Of a stretch of 64,000 nucleotides of DNA, positions 25,601 through 33,516 are shown in pieces. How positions within the stretch are numbered: the stretch's first letter is position 1; every line of letters starts with the position of its first letter. Both the position numbers and the translations under genes were made by a program. The notes beneath the pieces are model-generated. The model saw nothing but the letters and a program-made list of their open reading frames with translations, was not told where the DNA came from and ran no database searches. Origin of the DNA: Nonomuraea polychroma (lineage in GTDB: Bacteria > Actinomycetota > Actinomycetes > Streptosporangiales > Streptosporangiaceae); assembly GCF_004011505.1 (NCBI RefSeq), contig NZ_SAUN01000001.1, forward strand, positions 9,265,501 through 9,329,500, in the 5' to 3' direction.

Positions 25601-27499
25601 GTCCGGGCCATGGCCCAGCTGTTCTGGGCCTTCGGCGTGGACGAGGTTTCACGTAAAACATTCACCACGCGAGCGGTGTCGCTGATCCGTGCACGGACGG
25701 TCTTCGGCATCGCGCCCGCCCTGGGCTCCCTCGCTACTGAGCTGGGGGCCCGGATCGACGCCTTCATGGCCGGCCTCGCGGCCCATGCGCCGCTCACCAC
25801 CGGCTTCAGCATGGCGGGTGAGTATCTCGTCGAGGAGCTCGCCGGCAGCCCCATCGGTTTCGTGACCAGTAAGGCGGCACGCGACCTCCTGGACGGTTTC
25901 CGCCAGGCCCTGGGCCCGGTCAAGCTGCGCGGGTTCGAGGAGGACCTCAAGGCACTCCCCCTCCCCGAACGCCTCCAACTCGCCCACGCCTGGCTGAGCT
26001 CCTACCGTCAAGGCCTGGAGACCGCCGAGGCCGTCGCCGTCCAGCTGTGCGGCGACCTCCCCCGCCACGACTCCAGCGCCACCACCGCCGAAACCGTGGA
26101 CGGCCTCCTCGGCACCCACCCCCGGATCAAAGACCGCAAACTGCACATCCAGCTGGACGAGATCCTCGCCAGAACCCGCCACTTCCGAGAGGATCGTGTC
26201 CCCGCCTACCGTGCCTACCAGCGCAGCAGGAACGAGCTGGTCGAGGCGGAACGAAACCGCCTGCGCCTGGACGAGTACAAGCCCAAGGTCATGAGCGCCT
26301 TCGTCCGCAACCGCCTCCTCGACGAGGTGTACCTGCCGCTGATCGGCGACAACCTGGCCAAGCAGCTGGGCGCCGCGGGCGCGGGCAAACGCACCGACCA
26401 GATGGGCCTCCTCCTGCTCATCTCACCCCCCGGCTACGGCAAGACGACCTTGATGGAGTACGTGGCCAGCCGCCTCGGCCTGGTCTTCGTCAAGGTGAAC
26501 GGCCCGGCGCTGGGCCACGAGGTGACCTCGCTCGACCCGGCGGACGCCCCCGACGCGACGGCCAGGCAGGAGGTGGAGAAGATCTCGTTCGCCCTCGAAA
26601 CGGGCAACAACACCTTGCTCTACCTGGACGACATCCAGCACACCTCGCCCGAGCTCCTGCAGAAGTTCATCTCGCTCTGCGACGCCCAGCGCCGCATCGA
26701 GGGTGTGTGGAACGGCCGTACCCGCACCTATGACCTGCGCGGAAAGCGGTTCGCGGTGTGCATGGCGGGCAACCCGTACACCGAGTCCGGCCAGCGCTTC
26801 CGCATCCCCGACATGCTCGCCAACCGGGCCGACGTGTGGAACCTGGGCGACGTGCTGTCGGGCAAGGACGAGCTGTTCGCGCTGAGCTACATCGACAACG
26901 CGCTCACCTCCAACCCGGTGCTGGCCCCGCTGTCCGGCCGCGACCGCGGGGATGTCGAGCTGCTCGTCCGCCTCGCGAAGGGTGACACGACAGTCCAGCC
27001 GGACCAGCTCAAGCACCCGTACACGAAGCCGGAGCTGGACCAGATCCTCAGCGTCCTGGCGAAGCTGGTCCGGGTGCAGGAGGTCGTGCTGGCCAACAAC
27101 CAGGCGTACATCGCCTCGGCCGCCCAGTCCGACGCCGCCCGCACGGAGCCGCCGTACCGGCTGCAGGGCTCGTACCGGAACATGAACAAGCTGGCCGAGC
27201 GCATCGTGCCCGCGATGAACGACGCCGAGCTGGAAGTGGTGATCGACGACCACTACGTGGGCGAGGCACAGACGCTGACCACGGACGCCGAGGCCAACCT
27301 GCTCAAGCTGGCCGAGCTGCGCGGCCGCCTGACCCCTGACCAGGCCGCGCGCTGGGCGGAGATCAAGCGGGCCTACCTCAGGGCCAAGGCGCTGGGCGGC
27401 GCGGACGATGACCCGATGGCCAGGGCGGTGGGCGCGATCGGTCTGCTCGCCGATCGGGTGGGGGAGGTCGGCACGGCCATCAGAGAGACCGACCGCTAA
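22661..27499 (+). CDS. Giant AAA ATPase, 'DNA repair ATPase' (DUF3686) type, coupled to flotillin
   Basis: 1612 residues. The first ~400 residues are beta-rich and resemble DUF3686 (VFGGAELRLLGTERIRTENNCVPRDIV, FQTGPGDMRVLRW, RPYKETEWRHLVFNTR). Residues ~450-880 are mostly helical with coiled-coil character. The C-terminal AAA+ module has Walker A PPGYGKTT (about 1256-1263), Walker B LLYLDD (1319-1324), a MoxR-like sensor region (FAVCMAGNPYTESGQRFRIPDMLANRADVWNLGD) and a helical lid. The 'DNA repair' label is a family name inherited from similarity to SMC-like sequences; nothing here shows a DNA role. No signal or membrane helix is evident. The ATG overlaps the flotillin stop (ATGA) and the stop overlaps the convergent marR stop. 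Confidence 0.82.
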   Translation: MSLSEMSVVAEAQLEAGTYEVLRNRLQAQAKSLAAAAETLNGERLKVFGGAELRLLGTERIRTENNCVPRDIVSLGDVMLFGYNVFIGLKPETAVSDVFAVHRFSRDGDAFRFDADKLETLDDPAFKKDFAELYRYYKETRLQQLRRVEGKLLAVFQTGPGDMRVLRWTVGNDGIPKYLDSRGERDHVFPPSHDFEWTVTTRDDHVLGRHPHISIQGEVFVETVGGDLTIKIEDNTETGAGIYAEPVTEALQSLADADVEYARVGPLILMRIRPYKETEWRHLVFNTRTKAVIRLDGIGQACQRLPEDQGLIFPGGYYLTTGVSKTFDTDVTDLEFERVVRSPNGEDVLYVFHARGDGRSLLLPYNVIRKEVANPIVCHGYSLFDDGTMVVFRATSEEPTRVHPMQVWQTPYVSDTYAAAQPAGTGPLERIGNADLVRGISDCLSVARMVEEMAPSAGTFEGLIAACTRAFDSYHWLGEHGLRAPLADVRATAEQVLDEYENVEHLTRQAADTLAKATEETTQLVRQARADSPATADAWVTMLATLRRAQGHLVTLREVRYIDLAALDRLSASVAEEVTATGRRAVTFLSGEDAFTSYHAAVEQLAADAAAIATVAEAAPVAERLAEQTEGLEVVTEVVGSLDIADATVRTSILGRIAEVLGGVNRARALLDGRRRELLGTEGRAAFAAEFALLGQAITGALAVADTPEKCDEQLGRLMLQLENLESRFGEFDDFAAQLSAKRDDVYEAFSARKQTQLDELARRADRLFGSAERVLGSITRRLGSLDSLDEVNTYFATDPMVAKVRSAAGELRSLGDAVRAEELDGRIKSAQQEAARALRDRLDLFSDGGETLRLGHHRFAVNTQPIDLTLVPHDGSLYFAITGTDYRSPVPASFEHTRPFWDQLLVSETPDVYRAEHLAASLLDSVTPGAPLSDLVRQAAESRYDEGYERGVHDHDATMILDTLVRLREGAGLLRYPAQVRAMAQLFWAFGVDEVSRKTFTTRAVSLIRARTVFGIAPALGSLATELGARIDAFMAGLAAHAPLTTGFSMAGEYLVEELAGSPIGFVTSKAARDLLDGFRQALGPVKLRGFEEDLKALPLPERLQLAHAWLSSYRQGLETAEAVAVQLCGDLPRHDSSATTAETVDGLLGTHPRIKDRKLHIQLDEILARTRHFREDRVPAYRAYQRSRNELVEAERNRLRLDEYKPKVMSAFVRNRLLDEVYLPLIGDNLAKQLGAAGAGKRTDQMGLLLLISPPGYGKTTLMEYVASRLGLVFVKVNGPALGHEVTSLDPADAPDATARQEVEKISFALETGNNTLLYLDDIQHTSPELLQKFISLCDAQRRIEGVWNGRTRTYDLRGKRFAVCMAGNPYTESGQRFRIPDMLANRADVWNLGDVLSGKDELFALSYIDNALTSNPVLAPLSGRDRGDVELLVRLAKGDTTVQPDQLKHPYTKPELDQILSVLAKLVRVQEVVLANNQAYIASAAQSDAARTEPPYRLQGSYRNMNKLAERIVPAMNDAELEVVIDDHYVGEAQTLTTDAEANLLKLAELRGRLTPDQAARWAEIKRAYLRAKALGGADDDPMARAVGAIGLLADRVGEVGTAIRETDR

Positions 27500-27990
27500 G
27501 CGCCGTCGGCCAGCCCTGCGGTGGCCTCGCGCTGCAGGGCGGTCGACCGGGTGAGGTAGTCGAGGATGACTTCGAGCTGCTCGTCCGTGTAGCGCTCGTA
27601 GAGCTCGGCGAGCGCGGCCACGAATGGCTCGAACAGCTCGCCGAAGCCGGCCAGCCGCTCCTGGTTGATCTCGACGATGACCCGGCGCCGGTCCTTGGTG
27701 TCGCGGATCCGCCGCACCAGCCACTTGCCCTCCAGCCGGTCGATCAGGCCGCTGACCGACGCCGGCGCCAGCCCGGTGTGCTGCGCGATCTCGCCCGCCG
27801 TCATCGGGCCGAGGCGTTGCAGCAGGTCGAGGGTCTTCTCCTCGGTCATGCCGAGGCCCAGGCGCTCGCCCATGGCGGTGTGGTACATCACGGCGGCGTT
27901 GCTGCTGTCCCGCCCCGCCATGGCGAGCTCCTCGAACAATTTCTTTCGATGCTCCGAAATACCTCTCGACACGGGCCCTGCCTTCGTCAT
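27496..27990 (-). CDS. MarR-family transcriptional regulator
   Basis: 164 residues from the ATG at 27990. Winged helix: LGLGMTEEKTLDLLQRLGPMTAGEIAQHTGLAPASVSGLIDRLEGKWLVRRIRDTKDRRRVIVEI, with the recognition helix APASVSGLIDRLE and the wing DTKDRRR. Helical ends form the dimer interface. It is divergent from an FAD monooxygenase, and a perfect palindrome lies between the two start codons, so it likely represses both genes until a small phenolic or drug-like ligand binds. Its stop codon overlaps the stop of the convergent ATPase gene. Confidence 0.93.
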   Translation of the reverse strand: MTKAGPVSRGISEHRKKLFEELAMAGRDSSNAAVMYHTAMGERLGLGMTEEKTLDLLQRLGPMTAGEIAQHTGLAPASVSGLIDRLEGKWLVRRIRDTKDRRRVIVEINQERLAGFGELFEPFVAALAELYERYTDEQLEVILDYLTRSTALQREATAGLADGA

Positions 27991-27993
27991 ATA

Positions 27994-28013
27994 TTTCGTT
28001 CGACCGAACGAAA
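27994..28013. promoter_or_regulatory. MarR operator palindrome
   Basis: TTTCGTTCGACCGAACGAAA is a perfect inverted repeat of 9-bp arms with a 2-base centre. It begins 3 bases upstream of the marR start and ends 10 bases upstream of the monooxygenase start, so a bound MarR dimer would cover both initiation regions. Confidence 0.7.
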
Positions 28014-28023
28014 GGTTATCATA

Positions 28024-29169
28024 ATGAAGGCTCTTGTCATAGGTTGCGGCATTGCAGGACCGGTCACCGCCATGGCCCTGCGCGAGGTGGGCATCGAGGC
28101 CGAGATCTTCGAGGCGTACGGGCAGGGCGCGGAGAACGTGGGCTCCTTTCTCAACATCGCCTCGAACGGCCTGGCCGCCCTGCGCGTGCTGGGCGCGCAC
28201 CGCCAGGTGCTGGACACGGCCATACCCACCCCGCGGATGGTCATGTGGAGCGGCTCGGGCAAGCGCCTCGGCGAGGTGGCCAACGGCCTGCGGCTCGACG
28301 ACGGCACGGTCAGCCACACCGTCCAGCGCTCCGACCTCTACCGCACCATCCGCGACGAGGCCGTCGAGCGCGGGATCCACGTGCACCACGGCAAGCGCCT
28401 GACCGCCTTCGAAGACCACGGCAGCGAGGTCACAGCGAGATTCGAGGACGGCTCGGAGGCCACCGGCGACCTGCTGATCGCCTGCGACGGCGTGCACTCA
28501 CGCACCCGCGCGATCCTCGACCCGCAAGCCCCCGCGCCCCGCTACAGCGGCCTGTACAGCTTCGGCGGCATCGTCAAGGGCGGCACCCTCGCCGGCGAGC
28601 CCGGCGAGTACCACATGGTGTTCGGCAAGCACGCGTTCTTCGGCTACTCCGTGGCCGAGTCCGGCGAGACCTGGTGGTTCGCGAACCTGCCCAGGCGGCT
28701 CGGCGACGTTCCAGAGAGCTGGCGGCCGGAGCTGGTCAAGGCGTTCGAGGACGACGCCAACGCCTCCGCCGAGCTCATCGGGCGCAGCGAGGTCGGGATG
28801 GGCCTGCCGATCCACGACCTGCCGCCGGTGCCCGTGTGGCACCGCGGCCGGGTCCTGCTCCTCGGCGACGCCGCGCACGCCACCTCGCCCAGCGCGGGCC
28901 AGGGCGCCTCTCTGGCCATCGAGGACGCGATCGTCCTCGCCAGGTGCCTGCGCGACAGCCGGGATCATCGCGAGGCGTTCGAGCGGTACGAGGCCGAGCG
29001 GCGGCCCAGGGTGGAGCGGGTCGTGGCGTACTCCAGGACGATCAGCAACAGCAAGGCCGCGGGCCCGGTCGCCCGGGTCTTCCGCGACCTGATGCTGCCG
29101 ATCTTCCTCAAGAAGAGCGCGAGCCAGGAGTCACTGTCCTGGATGTACCGCTACCAGGCGAGCCTGTGA
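28024..29169 (+). CDS. FAD-dependent aromatic/drug monooxygenase (PHBH/TetX-type)
   Basis: 381 residues from the ATG at 28024. FAD-binding Rossmann motif GCGIAGPVTAMALREVGIEAEIFEA at the N-terminus, the middle DG motif LLIACDGVHSRTRAILDP, and the C-terminal GD motif GRVLLLGDAAHATSPSAGQGASLAIEDA. These are class A flavin monooxygenases that hydroxylate aromatic compounds or inactivate antibiotics such as tetracyclines and rifamycins. The substrate cannot be inferred. A divergent MarR repressor and palindrome suggest substrate-induced expression. The 3' end overlaps the convergent DapA-like gene by 39 bases. Confidence 0.9.
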   Translation: MKALVIGCGIAGPVTAMALREVGIEAEIFEAYGQGAENVGSFLNIASNGLAALRVLGAHRQVLDTAIPTPRMVMWSGSGKRLGEVANGLRLDDGTVSHTVQRSDLYRTIRDEAVERGIHVHHGKRLTAFEDHGSEVTARFEDGSEATGDLLIACDGVHSRTRAILDPQAPAPRYSGLYSFGGIVKGGTLAGEPGEYHMVFGKHAFFGYSVAESGETWWFANLPRRLGDVPESWRPELVKAFEDDANASAELIGRSEVGMGLPIHDLPPVPVWHRGRVLLLGDAAHATSPSAGQGASLAIEDAIVLARCLRDSRDHREAFERYEAERRPRVERVVAYSRTISNSKAAGPVARVFRDLMLPIFLKKSASQESLSWMYRYQASL

Positions 29170-30009
29170 CACCGCCTCCGCCCCGGCGGGCACCAGTGGC
29201 AACCGCACGTCCGGCGTCGGGATCAGGCCTTGGGCGTGCAGCACGCCCTTGATCACGGTCGGGTTGGGCTCGGCGAAGAGCGCCGCCGAGAGCCGGGCCA
29301 GCCGGTGCCCGAGCGCCCGCGCCCGGGGCGTGTCCCCCGCCTGCCAGGCGTCCGCCAGCTCGACGAACTCCCTGGTACGCAGGTGCGCCGAGGCCAGGAT
29401 CCCACCCGAGGCGCCCAGCGCGAGCAGCGGCGAGACGAACGCGTCGTCGCCGCCGACCACCTCGAACCCGTCGGGCAGGTCCGCCAGCAGATCGATCGCA
29501 TCCTGATCGATCCCGCCTGCCGCGTACTTCACACCGGCGACCATCGGATGGGCCCCCAGCCGGCGCAGCGTCGCGGCGCCCACGGCCTGCCCCGTCCGGT
29601 AGGGGATGTGGTAGATCACCAGCGGCACCGGCGTCTCCTCGGCCAGCGCCTCGAAGTACGCGACGACGCCGCGTTCGCCGGGCCGCAGGAAATACGGGAC
29701 GGTCACCAGGGCGGCACCGACGCCTTCAGGCAGGCTCCGCAACGCCCGCGCCGTCGAACGCAGGTCGTTCCCCGTCACCCCGACCGTCAGCAGCGCCTGC
29801 CGCTGCCCGCAGACCCGTACGCACACCTCGATCACCCGGGCCCGCTCCTCGGGTTCGAGCGCCGCCACCTCGCCGGTGGTGCCCAGCGCGACCAGCCCGG
29901 CCGCGCCCTCGTCGAGCATCTGGTGAGCGAGCTTCTCGATCGTGTCGACCGCCACGTCCCCGTCCGAGGTGAACGGGGTGACCAGCGGCACGTGGATTCC
30001 TCTCAACAT
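29131..30009 (-). CDS. Dihydrodipicolinate synthase/N-acetylneuraminate lyase family aldolase
   Basis: 292 residues if it starts at the ATG at 30009; an in-frame GTG at 30030 is possible. It is a TIM-barrel class I aldolase: HVPLVTPFTSDGDVAVD, the pyruvate-binding ALGTTGEVAALEPEER, the Tyr in VIYHIPYRTGQAVG, and the Schiff-base Lys in MVAGVKYAAGG. The reaction is condensation or cleavage with pyruvate. It is not next to lysC/asd (60.9-63.2 kb), and many such paralogues act on sugar acids, so the dapA name is not given. It is divergent from a LysR regulator that may control it. Confidence 0.85.
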   Translation of the reverse strand: MLRGIHVPLVTPFTSDGDVAVDTIEKLAHQMLDEGAAGLVALGTTGEVAALEPEERARVIEVCVRVCGQRQALLTVGVTGNDLRSTARALRSLPEGVGAALVTVPYFLRPGERGVVAYFEALAEETPVPLVIYHIPYRTGQAVGAATLRRLGAHPMVAGVKYAAGGIDQDAIDLLADLPDGFEVVGGDDAFVSPLLALGASGGILASAHLRTREFVELADAWQAGDTPRARALGHRLARLSAALFAEPNPTVIKGVLHAQGLIPTPDVRLPLVPAGAEAVSQARLVAVHPGQ

Positions 30010-30060
30010 GCTTCGAGCCTGACCTGCCACAACCCGTTAGGTCCAGTTCGGATTTCTACG

Positions 30061-30077
30061 TTGGAGCGTAAGCTCAA
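30061..30077. promoter_or_regulatory. Candidate LysR-box
   Basis: TTGGAGCGTAAGCTCAA, an interrupted dyad (GAGC/GCTC core) of the T-N11-A kind bound by LysR-type regulators. It lies between the divergent aldolase and lysR genes and ends 4 bases before the lysR ATG. Confidence 0.4.
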
Positions 30078-30080
30078 CTT

Positions 30081-30938
30081 ATGCTGGATCCACGCAAGCT
30101 CGTCTTGCTCCGCGAACTGGCCAGGCGCGGCACGATCGCCGCGGTGGCGGAGGCGGTCACGTTCACGCCGTCGGCCGTCTCCCAGCAGCTCAGCGCGCTG
30201 GAGCGGGAGGCCGGCGTGCCCTTGCTGGAGCGCACCGGCCGCACCGTGACACTCACCCCGGCGGGCCGGCTCCTCGTCGAGCACGCGCAGGCGGTGCTCG
30301 AACAACTGGAGCGTGCCTCCGCCGCGCTCGCCGCCGTGCGCGGCGGGCCGACGGGACCTCTGCGGATCGGCGCGTTCCCGACTGCGGCTCGCGTGCTCCT
30401 GCCCGGCGCCCTCGCCACCCTGACGGCGGCACACCCGGGGTTGGAGCCGATGGTCGCCGAGATCGACCCCGCCGACGTCTCGGCCGCGTTGCGGGCCGGC
30501 GAGCTGGACGTGGCGCTCGTGCACGAGTACGACTTCGTCCCGCCGGTCACCGACGACGCCATCGAGACCGAGCCGCTGTTCAGCGAGCCGATGTACCTGA
30601 CCGACCGGCCCTCGATCGCCGACGCCCGCGACGACCCGTGGATCGTGAACAAGCCGGGCACCCTCTGCCACACCATGGCCATCAGGGCGTGCCAGGCGGC
30701 GGGCTTCGAACCACGCGTCCGCCATCACATCGACGACTTCGACACCATCCTCGCCTTCGCGGCGGCGGGTCAGGGAGTGGCGCTCGTGCCACGCCTGGCC
30801 GCGACCTCGCCGCCGCCCGGGGTCACGCTCACCCGCCTGCCGCTGAGCCGCCGCACGCTGGCGGCCTTCAGAAGGGGGTACGGCGAGCACCCGGCGATCA
30901 GAGCGGCGGTGGCCGCCCTTCGCCCATCAGCCCTTTGA
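30081..30938 (+). CDS. LysR-family transcriptional regulator
   Basis: 285 residues. N-terminal winged helix: LVLLRELARRGTIAAVAEAVTFTPSAVSQQLSALEREAGVPLLERTGRTVTLTPAGRLLVEHA. The C-terminal effector domain is a periplasmic-binding-like fold (PLRIGAFPTAARVLLPGALATL ... GELDVALVHEYDF ... FAAAGQGVALVPRLA). It is divergent from the DapA-like aldolase with 71 bases between starts, so the aldolase is its most likely target. Confidence 0.93.
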   Translation: MLDPRKLVLLRELARRGTIAAVAEAVTFTPSAVSQQLSALEREAGVPLLERTGRTVTLTPAGRLLVEHAQAVLEQLERASAALAAVRGGPTGPLRIGAFPTAARVLLPGALATLTAAHPGLEPMVAEIDPADVSAALRAGELDVALVHEYDFVPPVTDDAIETEPLFSEPMYLTDRPSIADARDDPWIVNKPGTLCHTMAIRACQAAGFEPRVRHHIDDFDTILAFAAAGQGVALVPRLAATSPPPGVTLTRLPLSRRTLAAFRRGYGEHPAIRAAVAALRPSAL

Positions 30939-30959
30939 CAAGATCGGGCCGGATCCTGC

Positions 30960-31943
30960 TCATTCCGTGAGCACGGCCTCGAGCACGGCCCTGGAACTGG
31001 TCGTGTCACCGTCGTACTCGCCCGCCGTCACCGCCACGACCAACTCTTCCCCGGTGAAGACGAGCAGCTCCTGCCCGCCGTTCCCGATGCCTTTGACGTG
31101 GGGACGGTCGCCGGTGACCAGATACCACTGGTAGCCGTACTCGAACCCCTCGGCGATGTTCACCCGCGGCCGGAGCATCTCCTGGAGCCATTCACCCGGC
31201 ACGATCCCGCGGCCGCCGTCGAGCACGAGCTGCCCGATGGCGGCCAGGTCGACCGGCCGCAGCCGTATCCCGGCCGCAGCCGACACCGCCCCGTGCATCC
31301 CCTTGGACCAGTCGAAGTCGGTGATCCCGAGCGGCCGGAAGAGCGCCGTGGCGGCGTACTCCTCCAAGGGCCGCCCCGTCCCGCGCGCGATGATCCCACC
31401 GAGCAGCGCGGTCGCGCCCCCGCAATAGCGCCAGAGCTTTCCCGCCTCCTCGACGACCGGCCGCTCCAGCACGTAGCGGTAGCGGTCGGGGGCGAACTCC
31501 ATCGCGATCTCGCTGTTGGCCGTGCTCGTGTAGGGGGCGTCCTCGTTCCATTCGAGTCCGAGCGTCATGGTGAGCGCATGCTCGACGGTGAGATGAGCCT
31601 TCTCCGGATCCCCCACTAAATCCCGATATTCCGGAAACTGCGCCACCAGCCCCGCCCCCGGCTCCGGTACCAGCCCATCGCCCAGCGCGATGCCGTACAG
31701 CAGCGCCACGATGCTCTTGGAGACGGACCGCATGTCGTGCAACGTGTCCCGATCGAACACGACATGCCCCAGAGAATCACCCAGCCGGTAATCGACCCCC
31801 GCCCCGTAACGCTCGAGCACGACCTCCCCGCCCCGCATCACCACGAGCCCGTGGAAGCCAGGCGCCGCACCTGCCCGCAGGACGGCGTCGACCCGCTCCG
31901 CCATTGCCACGATATTCCTCCTCAAAGTAGGTACATCTGGCAT
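30960..31943 (-). CDS. Serine hydrolase, beta-lactamase/class C family
   Basis: 327 residues. The nucleophile motif SxxK is S73-V-S-K76 in DMRSVSKSIVALLYG. The second motif is YCG in WRYCGGATALLGG (Tyr base retained), and the third is reduced to a GNGG-type sequence near the C-terminus (KGIGNGGQELLVF). No signal peptide is present, so the enzyme is probably cytoplasmic and acts as an esterase or D-amino peptidase rather than a true beta-lactamase. It is convergent with lysR and lies 6 bases downstream of the flavoprotein gene on the same strand. Confidence 0.87.
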   Translation of the reverse strand: MPDVPTLRRNIVAMAERVDAVLRAGAAPGFHGLVVMRGGEVVLERYGAGVDYRLGDSLGHVVFDRDTLHDMRSVSKSIVALLYGIALGDGLVPEPGAGLVAQFPEYRDLVGDPEKAHLTVEHALTMTLGLEWNEDAPYTSTANSEIAMEFAPDRYRYVLERPVVEEAGKLWRYCGGATALLGGIIARGTGRPLEEYAATALFRPLGITDFDWSKGMHGAVSAAAGIRLRPVDLAAIGQLVLDGGRGIVPGEWLQEMLRPRVNIAEGFEYGYQWYLVTGDRPHVKGIGNGGQELLVFTGEELVVAVTAGEYDGDTTSSRAVLEAVLTE

Positions 31944-31949
31944 ACCGCC

Positions 31950-32465
31950 TCACACGGTGTCAGGCTCAACCCCTCCTTGGTCCTGCGAGCCGAACTCCGC
32001 CAGGGCCCGTTTCCAGTCCAATCCAGACAGCACACGCACGCCGTCCGCCCTCAGTTCCTCAACGCTGCGCCGGTACGGGATCCGGGCGGCCAGGGCCTCG
32101 TTGACGCAAGGCAGGACGACGACGGGAATGCCGAGGCCGGGAGCCTCGGCCAGCACACCCAGCGCGTAGGTGTCGGCGATGCCCTGAGCGAACTTGTTGA
32201 TCGTGTTGTACGTGGCCGGCGCCACGATGATCGCGTCGGCCCGGGGCGGTTTGGGCTCGGACGGCTTGCGGTAGCGGCTGCGGACCGGGCGGCCGGTCTG
32301 CCGTTCCAGTGCCGGCACGTCGATGAAGTCCAGGGCCGACGGGGTGGCGACGATCTGGACGATCCAGCCCTCCTCCTGCGCCATGGCGACGAGGCGGCCG
32401 ACCTCCGCGGCCGGCTCTGCCGCGCACACGATGACGTACAGCTCCTTGCCCCGCGATTCGGTCAC
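31950..32465 (-). CDS. Flavoprotein, phosphopantothenoylcysteine-decarboxylase-like
   Basis: About 171 residues if it starts at the GTG at 32465 (TESRGKELYVIVCA); the frame is open to a GTG at 32513, but that would cover the divergent promoter. It has a Rossmann-like flavoprotein fold: LYVIVCAAEPAAEVGRLVAMAQEEGWIVQIVATPSAL, RADAIIVAPATYNTINKFAQGIADTYAL (the PxATxNT/K substrate clamp of HFCD proteins) and IPVVVLPCVNEAL. Family members decarboxylate or dehydrogenate cysteine-containing substrates with FMN, as in lantibiotic EpiD or CoaBC. No peptide precursor gene is nearby. It is upstream of the serine hydrolase on the same strand with a 6-base gap. Confidence 0.8.
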   Translation of the reverse strand: MTESRGKELYVIVCAAEPAAEVGRLVAMAQEEGWIVQIVATPSALDFIDVPALERQTGRPVRSRYRKPSEPKPPRADAIIVAPATYNTINKFAQGIADTYALGVLAEAPGLGIPVVVLPCVNEALAARIPYRRSVEELRADGVRVLSGLDWKRALAEFGSQDQGGVEPDTV

Positions 32466-32538
32466 GGTGGCCAGCGTACTGAGAGGGCCCTCAGGGTTTC
32501 TCAGCCGTCGCACAGCGCTCGCGACGCAGGCTGGAGGT

Positions 32539-33516
32539 ATGGATCAACTTCTGAGCAGTCCTGCCATCGTCCAAGGTCTACGGAAGGTCGAGGCCAGGGT
32601 CCGGCGACTCGGCGGGTCCTCCACACTGCCCGGCATCAACGCCGGGGCCGAGCGCATCGTCGCCGCCGGCGGGAAGCGGTTGCGGCCGGCCCTGACGCTC
32701 GCCACCTCGATCGCGCTCGGCAAGGCGCCCGACCGGCGGGTGATCACGGCGGCGGCCTGCGTGGAGCTCGTTCACGCCGGGTCGCTCGTGCACGACGACC
32801 TCATGGACCGGGCAACCCAGCGCCGCGGCATGCCGACGCTCAACGCCGAGCTGGGCGACGGCAAGGCGCTGGTGATCGGCGACTTCATGCTGGCCAGGGC
32901 TGGGCTGGCGGCGATCACGGCGGTGTCCAGACCGGTCGCCGAGGTGCTGGCCGCGACCGTCGTCGAGCTGGCCGAGGGGCAGTTCCTGGAGACCACCGAC
33001 CTGTTCAACGTGGACCGGACGCAGGAGAGCGCCCTGCGCTCCATCACCGGCAAGACCGCCGCCTTGTTCCGGGCCGGGTGCCTGGTGGCGGCGGTGTGCG
33101 CGCAGGCCTCGCCGGAGGACCGGGCGCGGATGGCGGCGTACGGGGAGAAGTTCGGGCTGATCTTCCAGATCCTCGACGACCTGCTCGACCTGACCGCCAC
33201 CAGCGAGCAGCTCGGCAAGCCGGCCGGGAACGATCTGCGCCAGGGCGTCTACAGCCTGCCCCTGCTCATGGCATGCGCCGACGCCGACGTCAGGGATCTG
33301 CTCGGCAAGCCGGAAATGACCGAGGAAGTGCTGCGCAGGCTGCGGGCGAGCCGCATGGCGGACAACACGATCGCGTACTGCCGCGGCCTGGCCGCCGACG
33401 CGGTGGCAGCCCTGCCGGTGATCCACGACCCGGAGATGGCGTCCCTCTTGTACGGCCTCCCGACCGCGTACATCGACCGGGTGGCCGGCATCGCTCATCT
33501 GACCGCAATCAGTTGA
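32539..33516 (+). CDS. Polyprenyl diphosphate synthase
   Basis: 325 residues from the ATG at 32539, which follows GGAGG. Two aspartate-rich motifs are seen, HDDLMDRATQRRG and QILDDLLDL, together with GGKRLRPALTL for diphosphate binding. These are trans-prenyltransferases that add isoprenyl units to allylic diphosphates. Given that menB is in the window, synthesis of the menaquinone side chain is plausible, but chain length cannot be predicted safely. It diverges from the flavoprotein gene. Confidence 0.92.
   Translation: MDQLLSSPAIVQGLRKVEARVRRLGGSSTLPGINAGAERIVAAGGKRLRPALTLATSIALGKAPDRRVITAAACVELVHAGSLVHDDLMDRATQRRGMPTLNAELGDGKALVIGDFMLARAGLAAITAVSRPVAEVLAATVVELAEGQFLETTDLFNVDRTQESALRSITGKTAALFRAGCLVAAVCAQASPEDRARMAAYGEKFGLIFQILDDLLDLTATSEQLGKPAGNDLRQGVYSLPLLMACADADVRDLLGKPEMTEEVLRRLRASRMADNTIAYCRGLAADAVAALPVIHDPEMASLLYGLPTAYIDRVAGIAHLTAIS

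Noticed and set aside
20020..27990. Phage-defence island around the flotillin-ATPase operon
   Set aside because: Flanking genes are an oxidoreductase and a MarR/monooxygenase pair, not nucleases, methyltransferases or toxin-antitoxin genes. A defence role stays possible but is not shown by context.
31950..32465. A lanthipeptide-type cysteine decarboxylase (EpiD-like)
   Set aside because: The flavoprotein has the family fold, but there is no precursor peptide, dehydratase or transporter gene nearby.
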